From NCBI GenBank assembly GCA_950097015.1, contig CATNEN010000001.1:15431001-15495000 (forward strand): a stretch of 64,000 bases of DNA, given 5' to 3'. Source of the stretch: Macrostomum hystrix. Taxonomy: Eukaryota; Platyhelminthes; Macrostomidae. Positions within the stretch are counted from its first letter, which is position 1. Every line of letters starts with the position of its first letter. The notes under the pieces are model-generated. The model worked only from the letters and a program-made list of their open reading frames with translations, ran no database searches and was not told the origin of the DNA. Below, piece after piece: positions 21,901 through 32,529 of the stretch. Position numbers and translations under genes: made by a program.

Positions 21901-22858
21901 GCTGGATCAGTCAGCACGGATGCCCACAGTTTCTGCATTCGGATCAAGGCCGAAACTTCGAGTCAAAATTAACTGCAGAGCTGTGCTCGCTGCTAGGCAT
22001 CAAGAAGACAAGGACCACGCCGTACCATCCGATGGGGAACGGCCAAGTCGAAAGTTTCAACCGTACGCTGGGTAGCAGCTTGAGAAGCCTGATGGTCGAA
22101 AGCGGGGCAGCGCAGTCAGGTTGGGAAGAATTCCTGCCCGCCGTGCTCATGGCGTACCGGTCAAGTGTGCATAGAGGAACCGGCTACACACCGCATTATC
22201 TGGTGTACGGCGAAGAGATTAGACTGCCTGTCGACCTGATGAACAGACCACCTCAAGTGCAGCAAAGTGGAACCACCGAGTATGTCGCCGAACTTCGTCG
22301 TAAAATGCAAGCGGCTGGCGACGCAGTGCGGAAGAATTTGTCGACTTACCAGAGACAGCAAAAAGATCAATACGACACAGGAGCCCGCGGCTCAGCATTC
22401 GAAGAAGGCGATCTGGTCTATGTGTACCAGCCTGTCTGGAGACTGGAGAGGCAAAAAAGTTCCACGTGTATTGGACCGGACCGGTGAAAGTGTTTCAGCG
22501 TGAGAGTGCGACTCGGTACCAGATTGGACATCCGACGAACAACCGGAAGAGAAGAACCGTGCACTTCAACAATTTACACCTGTATCGTCGAGCTGCTGAG
22601 AGCAATCAGGATGTGCAGCAGCCGGTGCCGCCGGTCCCTGAGCAGCAGGTGTCTGCGGAATACAACGAGGACGATGAAGACGATGACGACGATGTGTGGG
22701 TGCAACTGCCCAGACCTGAAGTTCCGGATGCCGAGGTTCCGGGCAGTCCAGTGAGGCATCCTACCCCAGAGCGTCGGTACCCCGCGAGAAATAGAGTGCA
22801 GACGCAGTTGTTTGGCAACCCAGCTGAGCTGGAAACAGAGGGTGGAAAGGGAAGATGA
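18873..22858 (+). pseudogene. Pol polyprotein of gypsy element, one stop and one frameshift
   Basis: The frame encodes an aspartic protease with DSG at 19089-19097, interrupted by an in-frame TGA at 19149-19151. It then runs open from there to 22487. Reverse transcriptase has YLDD at 20430-20441, RNase H the DTDGS motif near 20880, and integrase an HHCC zinc-binding region (about 21558-21690) followed by the D, D, E core (VDIVGPLP, HSDQG, GQVES). Around 22440-22455 the frame changes and continues to 22858 with the GPY/F-like module and a C-terminal YPARNR motif. Protease, reverse transcriptase and integrase would copy and insert the element. The two breaks suggest a moderately old copy. I describe the breaks only and do not reconstruct the protein. 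Confidence 0.9.
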
Positions 22859-23333
22859 ATCGGTAGACACAGCGGTCCGCAATCAGCTGAAGCGTGCTTG
22901 TTTACGCGGTCGCTCATCAGAGATCGCAAGGTTGATGGCGGAGATTCAACAGTTATATTCGGCGCGTCAGGCAGTGGTTGAGGTCAAGAAGGCGCTGATG
23001 AATGCCCTGAAGGATCTGGTGCAGAAGAAAAGCGGCCGTTCGAGAAATGTGATGAGTGTCGCCGAATATAAGGCAACGTCTAGGGCAGTGCGAGAAGCTG
23101 CACAGTCGCTGGAATTCTGCCAGGTAGGAGTGCTGGTAGCATCAGTTCGTCGCTTTAGGCCCTTCCTGGTCGATCAGGTTCATAGGCGGGCACCAATGGC
23201 ACCCGGGACGGGAAAACCCAGCCGTTCCAGCCCTTCTGTGGACGCGGATGTCCTGGTGCTGGACGCCGAGGAGGATGACCTGAACGACCTTGGCGAGGCG
23301 GCGACGCGTGGCAGCATGGACTGGTCGATGTAA
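22812..23333 (+). CDS. Extra open frame downstream of pol, unknown function
   Basis: A frame open for 173 codons overlaps the end of pol; the first ATG is at 22935, giving 132 residues. The product is charged and probably helical (MAEIQQLYSARQAVVEVKKA), with an acidic tail (DAEEDDLNDLGEAA). No transmembrane segment is visible, so it is not a typical Env. I do not recognise a family. It could be a third gene of the element or a chance frame. Its position between pol and the polypurine tract is where gypsy accessory genes sit. Confidence 0.4.
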   Translation: MATQLSWKQRVEREDESVDTAVRNQLKRACLRGRSSEIARLMAEIQQLYSARQAVVEVKKALMNALKDLVQKKSGRSRNVMSVAEYKATSRAVREAAQSLEFCQVGVLVASVRRFRPFLVDQVHRRAPMAPGTGKPSRSSPSVDADVLVLDAEEDDLNDLGEAATRGSMDWSM

Positions 23334-23457
23334 GAGGACGACGGATCGCAGTGGCAGCTTTCGTTGAGGACCCAGGCCAGGATTCAGCCTTAGCGACTGC
23401 CACGGAGACGATGCCAGCGCCTTCATCGAAGTCCATTACCGCATCTGACCTACAGCG

Positions 23458-23526
23458 CACCTGCCCTAGACCTGCCCTAGACCTGCCCTACAACTGCCCT
23501 ACACCGGCCCGACACCTGCCCTACAG
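23458..23526. repeat. 11-bp direct repeats (CCTGCCCTAGA type)
   Basis: Six or so imperfect copies of CCTGCCCTAGA/CCTGCCCTACA lie between the extra frame and the polypurine tract of the gypsy element. Probably part of its 3' untranslated region. Confidence 0.8.
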
Positions 23527-23705
23527 CGAGTATACCACAAGCTTCGTGCTGACTGCGGATTGCTGCGTGCACCTGGAAATGCAAATCAGTTACTGTCGTT
23601 CACGTTTTTCGGTAGTTTTTTTTGTTTTATCCCATCGCTGTCGTTCGTGCCATTTGGTGTTAAGTTCGTTTTTGTTTCTGTGTGACTTCGTCAAGAAGGG
23701 GAGAA

Positions 23706-24363
23706 TGTTGTAATGTACGAGCGTAATAGTTTTCTCTGTACTGTATTTTTCTATGTACTTTCACTATCGCGTTGCACTTTGAGTCGCCCCCCCTGCCCCT
23801 TTCTTGCTCTGCGCCTGCCTGCCTATCAATTTCTCTCACCCCCTGGCGTCTGATTGGTTGAGCTAAAATGCTTGCGTACCCCCCCTGTTATTGTCATCTC
23901 CCGTTCCTGCCCTCTCATTGGTTCGCGGCTCGCCCAGTTGTCTTACTTTCTCTCTCTACCCTGCAGCTTAGCCGTGATCGGGTATTACCCCGCTCACCCT
24001 GGGTGAGCAGGTTTTATTTATTGGCGTGCGCGCGCTCGTCCCCCTCTAACGTGACTGTTTGTTTTGTTGAGCACCCCAACCACCGCCTACCAGAAAAAAT
24101 ACAACAACTCAGCCAGCTCTCCCGAGCGCAAACAAGACTGCTAGCCTACGTAAGTGTCGTTCTGCCTTTGTCTTTTCGGGTTCAGTCACTAGGACTTTGT
24201 CACCAGGGCCTGTGCATTCGTTGCGACCTTTGTTGCCGGCTTACTGCCTGTGCGTCTAGTGCGACAGTAGGCCGACACATAGTAGGACGGAAGTGAAGTG
24301 CTGAACCTCCCTGCTCGTCCTGAGCGAGAGGCGAAGCCGGCTGGCCCGTCTCGGGACACAACA
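23706..24363 (+). repeat. 3' LTR of gypsy element (658 bp)
   Basis: Begins TGTTGTAATG directly after the purine-rich AGAAGGGGAGAA tract and ends GGGACACAACA before the target duplication. It contains a C-rich central part and an inverted motif around CTCACCCTGGGTGAG near 23993-24008. The LTR would supply promoter and polyadenylation functions. Confidence 0.9.
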
Positions 24364-25085
24364 AATGGATCACAGAACAGAAGCTAAAGTGATTGATAGA
24401 TTCTGTACCTATTTTACAGGGACTGCAACGGCTAGGAACTTTGGAATCCTATAACCGATGACCCTAATATGTGTGCTTGGTCAAACTTTTGTCACATGTT
24501 GAAGCTTTGAACGCATATGTACAGGTTCCCGTTATCCTGAACAAAAGACAATAGGGTAAGACAAAGTAAAGACAAAGTAAAGACAAAGTAACGAGCACGG
24601 ACAGAAGTTCGACAATATTTTCTACCAAATAAGCTGGAAATATTTCAGTGACAAGCATTATGTTCTCGTTTATGGATCTTGTAAAGGCCCTCTGATAGCA
24701 CAGGCTCTGAATATTTAGTATCAGGGAATATCTAAGGTACAAACTGTTGAGAAAATTGTTCTTTCGATGCATGAAATAGTGAAGCTCGAAGAAAGCTTTA
24801 AAATTGTTTCTCTTAGAAGGTAAATAAAAATCAGAATGCTTCGTAAAATGGACTATGCCAACAACTAGCAAGGACTCGGACGAATACTTACTCAAACTAT
24901 TTACCAAGAGGTTCATATGCGCTACAAGAGAGTAATCTTAGTAGGATTGGGTTAAGTAGAACAAGATAAGGAACAAGAAAGTAGAAGCCCAATCGTGTAC
25001 AAGCGTACAATTTAGTTACTCTTGAGAACACGGTGGAGTGACTTTTTATCGTTATCTGCAATTAGCCTCACACTGTGAGAAGCAA
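24364..25085. other. Right flank of the gypsy insertion, end of unit 1
   Basis: Aligns with 42863-43019 and then 48487-48720 and 49073-49135 of unit 2. About 285 bases (24548-24833) are present here but absent in unit 2. Conversely the aminopeptidase fragment of unit 2 is reduced here to about 25020-25085. The uninterrupted sequence around 24512-24524 is the empty site for the LINE at 43020-48486. Confidence 0.6.
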
Positions 25086-26689
25086 GTCCACTTTGTTTTG
25101 TCTCGCCCCGCCCGACCACGCTCCGCTTGTTCAGTTAGGTAGCTTTTGGCGCTATGCATCTTCAGAGCTCGCCGCTGACAATGGTGGTCTAGATAGGCGC
25201 TTGTTGTCGAAGTCAGTAAGCGCTCTCTTTGGAGACTCCAACGTCAGGCAGAAGGAGTACCAACCGATAGGATCTGTCGGGGCAGCGATGAAAGCAGAGA
25301 CAACCGGAGCCTCTCGGGAAGAGTAGGGCGCGGATTAGGCCCGTTTAAGTAAAATTGTTATATCCAATTTCCCCCAACCAAATTTTACTTTTCACTGTGA
25401 GTGCGCTATATTTTCTTCTCGAAAGAAATTCGTCCTCATTCTGGCGGTGTAACTTTTTATTCAAGTTAAGTAAGTAAACGAGAGTCAAATCTATTCCTAT
25501 TCTTATCTGGAGTCGGCGAGTCATAAAATAGATTAAATCACTCCCCAATTAAACATTTCGAGTCTTCGTGTTCATACTGTGCTATTATCATTTTCATTGG
25601 GAGTTTCGCCGGGCCAGAGAACGACACGTGGGTCTCGTCGCTAATCTATTCCGCTTCGCTCGATACCCCCAGTCCATAAGCGCTATTTATTTGCAGATTT
25701 ACCCTGCTGCTATTGAAACGATTGGTAGAACACCGACACCGGTGAATAGTGAATAGTCGCTAGCTTTAAATTCCTCACGCTCCAGCTAGGACATTCAATG
25801 ATTTCACCAACACTGATTCTGGCCTCCACGCAATTCAGTCTGCATCTCTCGGCCTCTATCTTATTGTCACCCCTTCACTCTGTCGCAATCGTGTTATTCA
25901 ATTTTAACTGGAGCGAAAAAATGTTAGAAATGTATTTCTCATGACAAATTGTACGGTTATTTGGTTTTTTTAAGTTAGCTTTTTGAGTTTCAATTTTTCC
26001 AGCTAGTAGATACTTTAAAGCTGAATGATTCTTGCGGTATGCTCAGGATGTTCCAAAATGCATTATCTGCAATGTCATAGACAATATCTGCGGTACTGCG
26101 CGTATCTGTCTGCTAAACTAAAGTACTTTTTAGCTTATGCACTTGTTAACTTATGTTCTTGTTATCTAATCTACTTGTTAACAAATTTTCTTGTTTTCTA
26201 ATGTACTTGTACTTGTTAACTAATATGTTTGTTAACTAATGTACTAGTTAGCTAATGTACTTGTTGTTGGTAGCGTCCACATGCAGCACGTTGCTCTAGT
26301 TGATTGCTCTATATTATTATTATTTTTATTTTTATTGAGGAGCGCATGCCGAATGGATGCTGATTTTTTTGTTTATTTGATGTTAAAGGCTGAACAATTC
26401 GATTTTTTTTAAAGAAGGCGATAGAATGACAGTAGCGTGCATAATATTAATTTTATTAATTGAAAAAACAAATATTTGAAATAAACAAAGACATTAAAAA
26501 AAAATAAAATATTGAAATTTAAACAGAAATTAAAACTGTTCTCCTGAAAGGAGAATAGCTATTGTGCTTTTGCATTTTAAGTATGCGCCTCAGCGCAGTG
26601 TTTTTTATCTAGCTTTAAGTATGCTTTCTATGAAGTTCACAATTTTTTTTGTTAATTCTGTGCTTTCCTGTGTCATTTAATACACAATT
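25086..26689. other. Start of unit 2, no confident gene
   Basis: The stretch 25086-25326 is GC-balanced and open for 83 codons (25075-25326) ending GAAMKAETTGASREE-like; no family is recognised and no start context or homologue supports it. Positions 25330-26650 are AT-rich with TTGTTAACTAATGTACT-type short repeats near 26120-26260. Nothing else seen. Confidence 0.4.
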
Positions 26690-27750
26690 ATGTCATCAGC
26701 TGTTAGGCTTTCGAAATTTCGAACAGTACAGCTGCCACTTTCTCTATGAATTTATTTCTAATTGGAACATAAACGGACCAATCGCATCTAAAGAGAATAT
26801 GAGTTTCGTTCTCTACCTCGACTCTACATTTTGGACATGTTCTGTTTTTATAGGCGATCTTCGGTCTTACAGTGCGCAATGTCTCACGGGCCAGTTTGTG
26901 GTTTCCTAGACGAAATCGGCACATTGTGCGCATTTGTTCTGGGTTAGTGATTATTGTTAGGTACTTTCACTGGAGAAATCTTTCCTAAACGTGTAAAAGA
27001 AGTGGCTGAGCTTGGCTGATTTTCCCATCCTCTGAGTCCAGTGCCTTCGGAAATCTGACTCAAAGTTCTCTCTGTGTGTTTTGATGGACTTTGTTTTTTT
27101 AGTCTGTTGACAATTCCGCATTAGTTCACTATTCATTTTTTCCCCCAATGCCAACATCGCTGTATTCTGTATGTGCCACCAATTTCACGATGATGGAGTC
27201 TGGTCGGTCCGAACTGAGGACCGGTATTGAAGGCTTCTTTTTTGAATACTATAATAGTGGTAGTCTTCCTAATTCGGACCGAGCACCATTGCTGTCAGTG
27301 TTTGGACTAACTTGCAGAATCGACTTGCAGATTCTAAAATTAATTCTCTCTATAAGGTTCCGATCCCAAGTACCCAGTTTCCAGGAGACAAAAGCTCTCC
27401 AGGCCTCTGATGCATAGAGAACTATGATTTCAATTATAGTTGTGCTAAACAAGATGAGCTGTTTGTGTTTTACTCTCTGAAATCCCGTCAACTTTCTCAG
27501 AAGCGTTATTGGATGTCCACTTTTTTACCTAGTTCTATGGCATGAGTATCTGGCATTGTACCCTTCACGTTCATGTGAAAGCCGAGATATTTCCACTGCT
27601 GTACGGGTTCAACCAGTTGACCATGTAAAAACAGTCTATGTGCCGCCCTTAAGTGGAGATTGCAGCTCAGAAGCTTTGTCTTCTCAATATTCTTCTCAGT
27701 ATTATTCTTAAAATGATTCTCTGTCTTCTCAATCTTTTCAATATTAACAT
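26690..27750 (-). pseudogene. LINE reverse-transcriptase C-terminal region, unit 2 copy, frame-broken
   Basis: Read on the minus strand from 27750 down: an IEKTKLLSCN segment, QQWKYLGFHMNVKG (the conserved YLG strand after the palm), KLTGFQRVKHKQL, IIVLYASEAW, then NLIERINFRICKSILQVS with a SELGRLPL end. Further on come RFRLGNHKLA and a C-P-K-C...H-x-x-F-R-C zinc-ribbon-like tail. This order is typical of the C-terminal part of LINE reverse transcriptases. Stops (for example after KKVDIQ near 27510) and a frame change near 26960 make it non-functional. The catalytic YxDD part is missing. Confidence 0.75.
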
Positions 27751-29162
27751 TATAATGTGGGCGGAACGTTGCCGTCAGTCATGTTTTAAAGGTTTAAAAT
27801 GTATAAAGGATCAGAGTGGCCATCAGTTTGGTTTCTCGAAAACAAAAGTTCGCCTTGTTATTACGGTACGACAGAAAGTTTCCTAATTAGTCGTAATTTT
27901 GTTGATCCAAATGACTCTCCAAGATCGAGATCCAGTGAACAACGAGTCAAGGCGGGAAAACTGGAACGTCATCAAATATGAAAAAATGGCCTGTTTTCTG
28001 GGACGCGATTTTCTGCGTTTCAGCTTTCTTACGAATGCGAACCTCGTGTGTCCATTATACTAGATACTCGGATAAGCTATATTTTTGCATTGCGAATTAT
28101 GCAATTATGGATCTATGAACAGCCAAACTATGTATCTAGGGGCTTCCAACGTAAGTCATCAGGCAGTAACTCTGAGGGAGAGGTGCTACAGGTGTAATGC
28201 GTTAATATCCTTATATCCTTATCCTTAATGTAAAATATATTATCTCCTAGTTTTGAATCTAATAACACCCACCCAACTCCACTTTTGGTATAAAAGCCGG
28301 GACTTTCAATTGTTTTTAAAGCAATGACTAAGTTTACTACTTACTGCCTCACTCACCCCATGTATATTTGCGAAGCATACAAAGTGCAAGTGCAACGCAA
28401 TCTGGTAGTTTCACCGCATTTTCACTTGTCCTCATAACTTGTAACTCACCCGGCAGCGCTAGCCTCAAAGCTGGTGTTCTCCTGGCTTCAATTTAAATGT
28501 GCAACAGTTAACAAAATCAGAAAGAGGTCTAGCACTCTTGAGAGGTCAAGTCAGCTTGAGGAACGAGACCAAAGGGGTCATGCTGGGCTTCGAAAAGTTC
28601 ATTGAAGTCAAGGATTAGACTTTCTGGTTGACGCAGCTTGTTCAGGACTGTTGCGACGAGTTCGTGAAAAAGCCCAAGGGGAAGAAGGCAGGGGAGGAGG
28701 CGACGGTCGGTGAAACAAAGGATGTGGTCCTAATGGTCCCAGAGTAGCCAGTCCTACTCGTAGCCATGAACATAGCTTTGTGCCTATCCCAAGCACTGCT
28801 CAAACTCGACGATGAATTCTAGCTGACAGTCAAAGAGAAACATATTTTTGTGCCTAGCCCAAGCACTGCTCAAACTCGACGATGAATTCTAGCTGACAGC
28901 CAAAGAGAAACTAGATATAATACCCATAATCGTCAAAAGCAAGGCAAAACTGCCTACCGCCGTAAGTAGCGTAGTTGACTCCGGGCTTTGGCAGCAGTGG
29001 ATGGAACAGTCCAGCCTCTAATCCGATAATTGCAGAAATGCTATGAGGCGAAGCGGTGGTTGCGCCACCACCCAGTGCGCCTGCGTTGCGTTGATATTTG
29101 GAGACGTGTCTGCCCGGAGTTTACCGCTCCAAGTTTAGTAATCAGTTCCTAACAAGCCATAA
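27751..29162. other. Unit 2 spacer, paralogous to 1961-3000
   Basis: Aligns with unit 1 in order, with unit 2-specific additions near 27795-28030 and 28190-28260. A tandem duplication of about 64 bases at roughly 28790-28915 repeats CAAGCACTGCTCAAACTCG. No gene recognised. Confidence 0.55.
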
Positions 29163-29485
29163 AATCCGATTTCGTCGTTAATGGACGTTTAATGGGCGCA
29201 TTCTGAGCCACGAATCAATCGTCTATGGTTGGAAAATGCGAAGTCTTGAACCAGTGTGCCATATAATGGTCCCGAACACGGGGCCCATTAAACCGTATAA
29301 TGGGCGCCAAACCAAATCGAATTTCATATAAAATAGTGGCCGCTCAATTTGCAGTCTATGGTTAAAAAGTCCTCGGCCACGCTCAATAGTGCTCGGCTCG
29401 CTTCGCTCGCCTCGGACCATTAAACGCAGCCTCAGACTTTCTAACCACAGAATGCCAATTAAGCAGCCACTATCATATACTTAAT
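29163..29485. mobile_element. Unclassified roughly 320-bp insertion in unit 2
   Basis: Units 1 (about 2980) and 3 (about 49448) run directly from CAAG(G/C)C to TAATCGATTCTTAAT, whereas unit 2 has about 320 extra bases here. The insert has AATGGGCGC/TAATGGGCGCC motifs and a GCTCGGCTCGCTTCGCTCGC stretch, no coding capacity and no clear terminal repeats. It may be a non-autonomous element. Exact ends uncertain by a few bases. Confidence 0.55.
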
Positions 29486-29549
29486 CGATTCTTAATAATA
29501 TTAAGTCAAAAAGTCTGAGGTCTTAAGTCAAGTCTTAAGCCAAAGTGCT

Positions 29550-29690
29550 ATAGTCTTAATCTATTTGCAGCCTTAATCTATTTGTACTACCTAATACTAA
29601 TCTATTTGCAGTCCTAATCTATTTGCAGTCCTAATCTATTTGCAGCCATAATCTATTTGTAGTACTAATATATTTGTAGTTCGATAGCTC
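29550..29690. repeat. 17-bp minisatellite, short degenerate unit 2 array
   Basis: About seven diverged copies of the CTATTTGCAG monomer at the position of the long array of unit 1. Confidence 0.85.
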
Positions 29691-30611
29691 ATGCCCACTC
29701 TGTATAATTCATACTTTTCTACCATAAATCATGCTTCACCTTGATAATTTATGCTACCCCTTCAATAAACCATGATACCCTCTTTAATAAATCATTCTGT
29801 CGTCTTGTAAAAATAGCTCTACCCTCAAAGTATTGTTACTCCCTGAAAATCCCATGCTATCTCTTCAATATAATACAAAAATTCTTAGATATATTTTGCT
29901 TTCCCACAAAAACTCCTTGCAATTTAGTTGATATCTCATGCTGATATCCATTGATATCTAGCTCCATATTCCTTAGTTTCATGTTCTCCTCCGAATTATT
30001 ATGTTTTCAGAATATAAAACAACACTGATTGCTTCCATGCTCGAAAAAAACGAAGATTAAAAAATATTGCTATTAGCAAGGATTAAAATATATTATCTTC
30101 TAATTTTGAATCTAAAATCGATTTCAGCTATGCTCGCAAACTTTTCTACAGTTTCGAAAAATTCTAACAGCTACGCATGCTTAAACAGTCTTCATTTAGT
30201 TTGGAATCGGAAAAAATTGAAGAAAATACTCGAAAAATGTTACAACTTAAAATAAATACCGCTTTTAGCTGTGCTCAACATATTTTCATCTAGTTGTGAA
30301 TCTGATAACGCTTGCAGCTATGCTCAAAGAACATTTCCTTAGTCTTAGTATCGAAAGTCACATACTGCTACACTTGAAAAAAAATTTAAATTATTTTCTC
30401 ATAGCGAGTAGAGTAATGATTGAGCTGACTAATATTTGCTTTCACAGTAGCTAATTGAAAGCGCTTAAACTTGTAGTGTCTAAAAAAGGAAAAATGTCAT
30501 TTTTTACTGTTCAAAGAAAAGAGATAAAAAACAGTTTTAAAACAGATGCAGTAAATTGACCTGCATTCGGAAAAAAATAAAAGTACAAGTACTTTGCTTC
30601 GAGTCTAGATT
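29691..30611. repeat. AT-rich satellite-like DNA, unit 2
   Basis: Aligns with 4646-5636 and 50376-51200. Same degenerate ATAATTCATGCT and GAATCTGATAACGCTTGCAG repeats. No gene. Confidence 0.65.
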
Positions 30612-30990
30612 AAAAGAAAGCGGAACAATGATTGAAGTCGAGACAAGGTTTGACAACATATAGGCTGCAGTTTTCAGCGACAGTTAGGAGGAGAGTTCTC
30701 GCTTTCATTGAGCATCAAAAAAGCCAAATCATTGCAATCAGCCACGAGCATTCGTGCGTTTTAATTATTAAAATCAAAACGCTAAATCAGCCAAGAGACC
30801 TATACCACTATTGCAGTACAGCAGGGACACGATCCTATTCAAATGGCGGTATCGGGCCCGCAATTCTATTCAACATGTGATTTCGGCACTTTTGTTCTAC
30901 TAACGCACGCTCGGACGAAAAATGCACAGATGAAATCAATTAAAACTGACAGTGTCGGGCCTTATTCTAAGATGATAAACTAACCTTTAT
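30612..30990. repeat. About 400-bp dispersed block, copy 2a
   Basis: Third copy of the dispersed block. It matches 5637-5995 best, so it is the unit 2 counterpart of copy 1a. Motifs are degenerate here (AGGGACACGATCC for GTGACGCAATCC). Confidence 0.72.
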
Positions 30991-31203
30991 TGTATAGCAC
31001 AAAATGACTGCTTTTTCTAATATTTAATGCCATTAGGATAAGGCAAATGCTTAGAAATTTAACGTGTACCAAAAGGCGTATCGTCTAGAGAAATAATCGT
31101 GAAAATCGGACGACGCGTTCGCTACCGAGTATGAGTCAGAAGTGATGCTTTTGGCGGCACTGACGTCAGTTGCTATTTAAAAACATCGTGATTACATTAA
31201 GTT

Positions 31204-31345
31204 CGGCTGGGCGACTTTGTATTTAATTTAAGAGTACAGTTGAGGCTGGGGGTGTCTATGGGTAAACAAGGTGTAAAAAGGAGCTAAATTTAGCGCAGTA
31301 GGGCAAACTTGAATTAACGTGGAGGATTGCCAGATGAATCCGACA
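31204..31345 (-). repeat. Truncated 3' LTR of the BEL/Pao element
   Basis: 142 bases nearly identical to 35159-35300, beginning (minus strand) TGTCGGATTCATC. It ends abruptly at 31204, where the 5' LTR would continue, so its distal part is deleted. Confidence 0.85.
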
Positions 31346-31464
31346 GATTGGGGGGGCTGTACGGATGGCTAGGATACGGCGTAGGAAATTAGGAAGCGGA
31401 AGATAGAACATCAGTTTTAGTCTCTTTGAGATAAACTCTAGGTTCATAGTGTACGAAGTAACAC

Positions 31465-32529
31465 TCAGGGAATGTCAAACAGGGCGTCTCGGACTCCCTG
31501 CCGCTTACGGGCGCGAAGAGAGCGGACCGAAGTCGGTACAGCCGTGACATTAGTTGCCGTTGGCGACTGCGGTGAGCTGTCCTGGGTCTTCGCCCTGGCG
31601 CCGATTTCTGGATCCGGCTCCACAACTTCGGCCTCCAGCGGGACGAGATGCTCGACAGGACGCCGGGATTCGTAACCGGCACTGGTGCGGATTGTGACGT
31701 AGCGCACGACGCCTTGTGCATCCGGGTGCAGGGCTAGGATGCGACAAGTCTTCCAACTGGCACGAGGTGTGCTCTCAACGAGAAGGCAGAGTTGATCCTG
31801 ACGAGGCTGCTGGGTAACCCCTGGATTGCGTCGTCGTTCTGCCAGATGGATTGATCGCAGATGCTGGAGGTATTCGCGGCGCCAGCGATCCCAAAAGGCG
31901 TCGATAATCTGTTCCCTGCGGTAGTAGAGCGCCCGTAGTACGTTGCCGGTTGACGAGTCCGCCGGTGGTAGGAGACTCTCTGAAGCGGCTGGCAGGTCGA
32001 GGCAGACGTTTGGGGCTATAAGATGTGCCGGTGTCAGTGGGCGCATATCCCTTGGGTCGTTGCTGAGAGCCGTGAGGGGGCGTGTGTTGAGTACGGCTTC
32101 AACCCTGCAGAGTAGAGTCCGCAGTTCATCGTCATCGATCCGACGACGCCAGAGTGCCGGCCGTAGGCTGGCTTTGGTAAGAGCGACAAGCCTTTCCACC
32201 GCACCCTGGTGCCAAGGGGAACGGACCGGTGCGAACTTGAAACGGAGTCTACGGGTGGTGGCAAAAGGTTGAAGATCCGTGAAGATCTTGTGCTGGAACG
32301 TCGGCGCCAGGAGGGTATCTACCAGCTTGGCGGTGGCCTGGAATGCCGTCGCCTGATCGAGGAAGATTGTACCTTCCGTGAGGCCTCGCCGGGCCCAAAA
32401 TCTCTCAAACGCGTGGAGCACCGCGTCCGCGGAGTAGTCCGTCAGAGGTTCTAGGTGCACAGCACGACTGGTCGCGCAGGAGAGGATGAGGACCCAGCGC
32501 TTGGCTGACGTCCTTGTCGTGGCGCCCAT
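31465..32529 (-). pseudogene. BEL/Pao integrase, C-terminal part, separated by a frameshift
   Basis: 354 codons encode the catalytic core and C-terminal part of a BEL-type integrase, which would insert element cDNA. Visible features: AVHLEPLTDYSADAVLHAFE, a middle motif TIFLDQATAFQ keeping the second Asp, and APVRSPWHQGAVERLVALTK with the catalytic Glu. PRDMRPLTPAHLI and a C-terminal basic region follow. The frame is offset from the upstream Gag-protease frame near 32525 by what looks like an extra TA in a TATATA run. The N-terminal zinc-binding part lies in the upstream frame (about 32590-32750). Confidence 0.85.

Larger units (their letters stand above)
17755..24363 (+). mobile_element. Ty3/gypsy LTR retrotransposon with 5' LTR mostly deleted
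   Basis: The element starts TGTTGT and ends ACAACA, flanked by AATG at 17751-17754 and 24364-24367. The order is LTR remnant, Gag, protease, reverse transcriptase, RNase H, integrase, an extra frame, a polypurine tract (about 23692-23705) and a 658-bp 3' LTR. It interrupts the calmodulin-like locus of unit 1; unit 2 keeps the uninterrupted locus. About 200 bases including the second calmodulin exon (compare 42662-42866) are missing at the insertion point. Gag is intact but pol has one nonsense codon and one frameshift, so this copy cannot move on its own. Confidence 0.92.

Noticed and set aside
24464-24916. 150-codon minus-strand frame
   Set aside because: AT-rich composition, no family resemblance, and most of it is missing from the unit 2 counterpart.
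25075-25326. 83-codon plus-strand frame with protein-like composition
   Set aside because: No recognisable family, no upstream start signals and no copy in other units; kept only as a note in the region entry.
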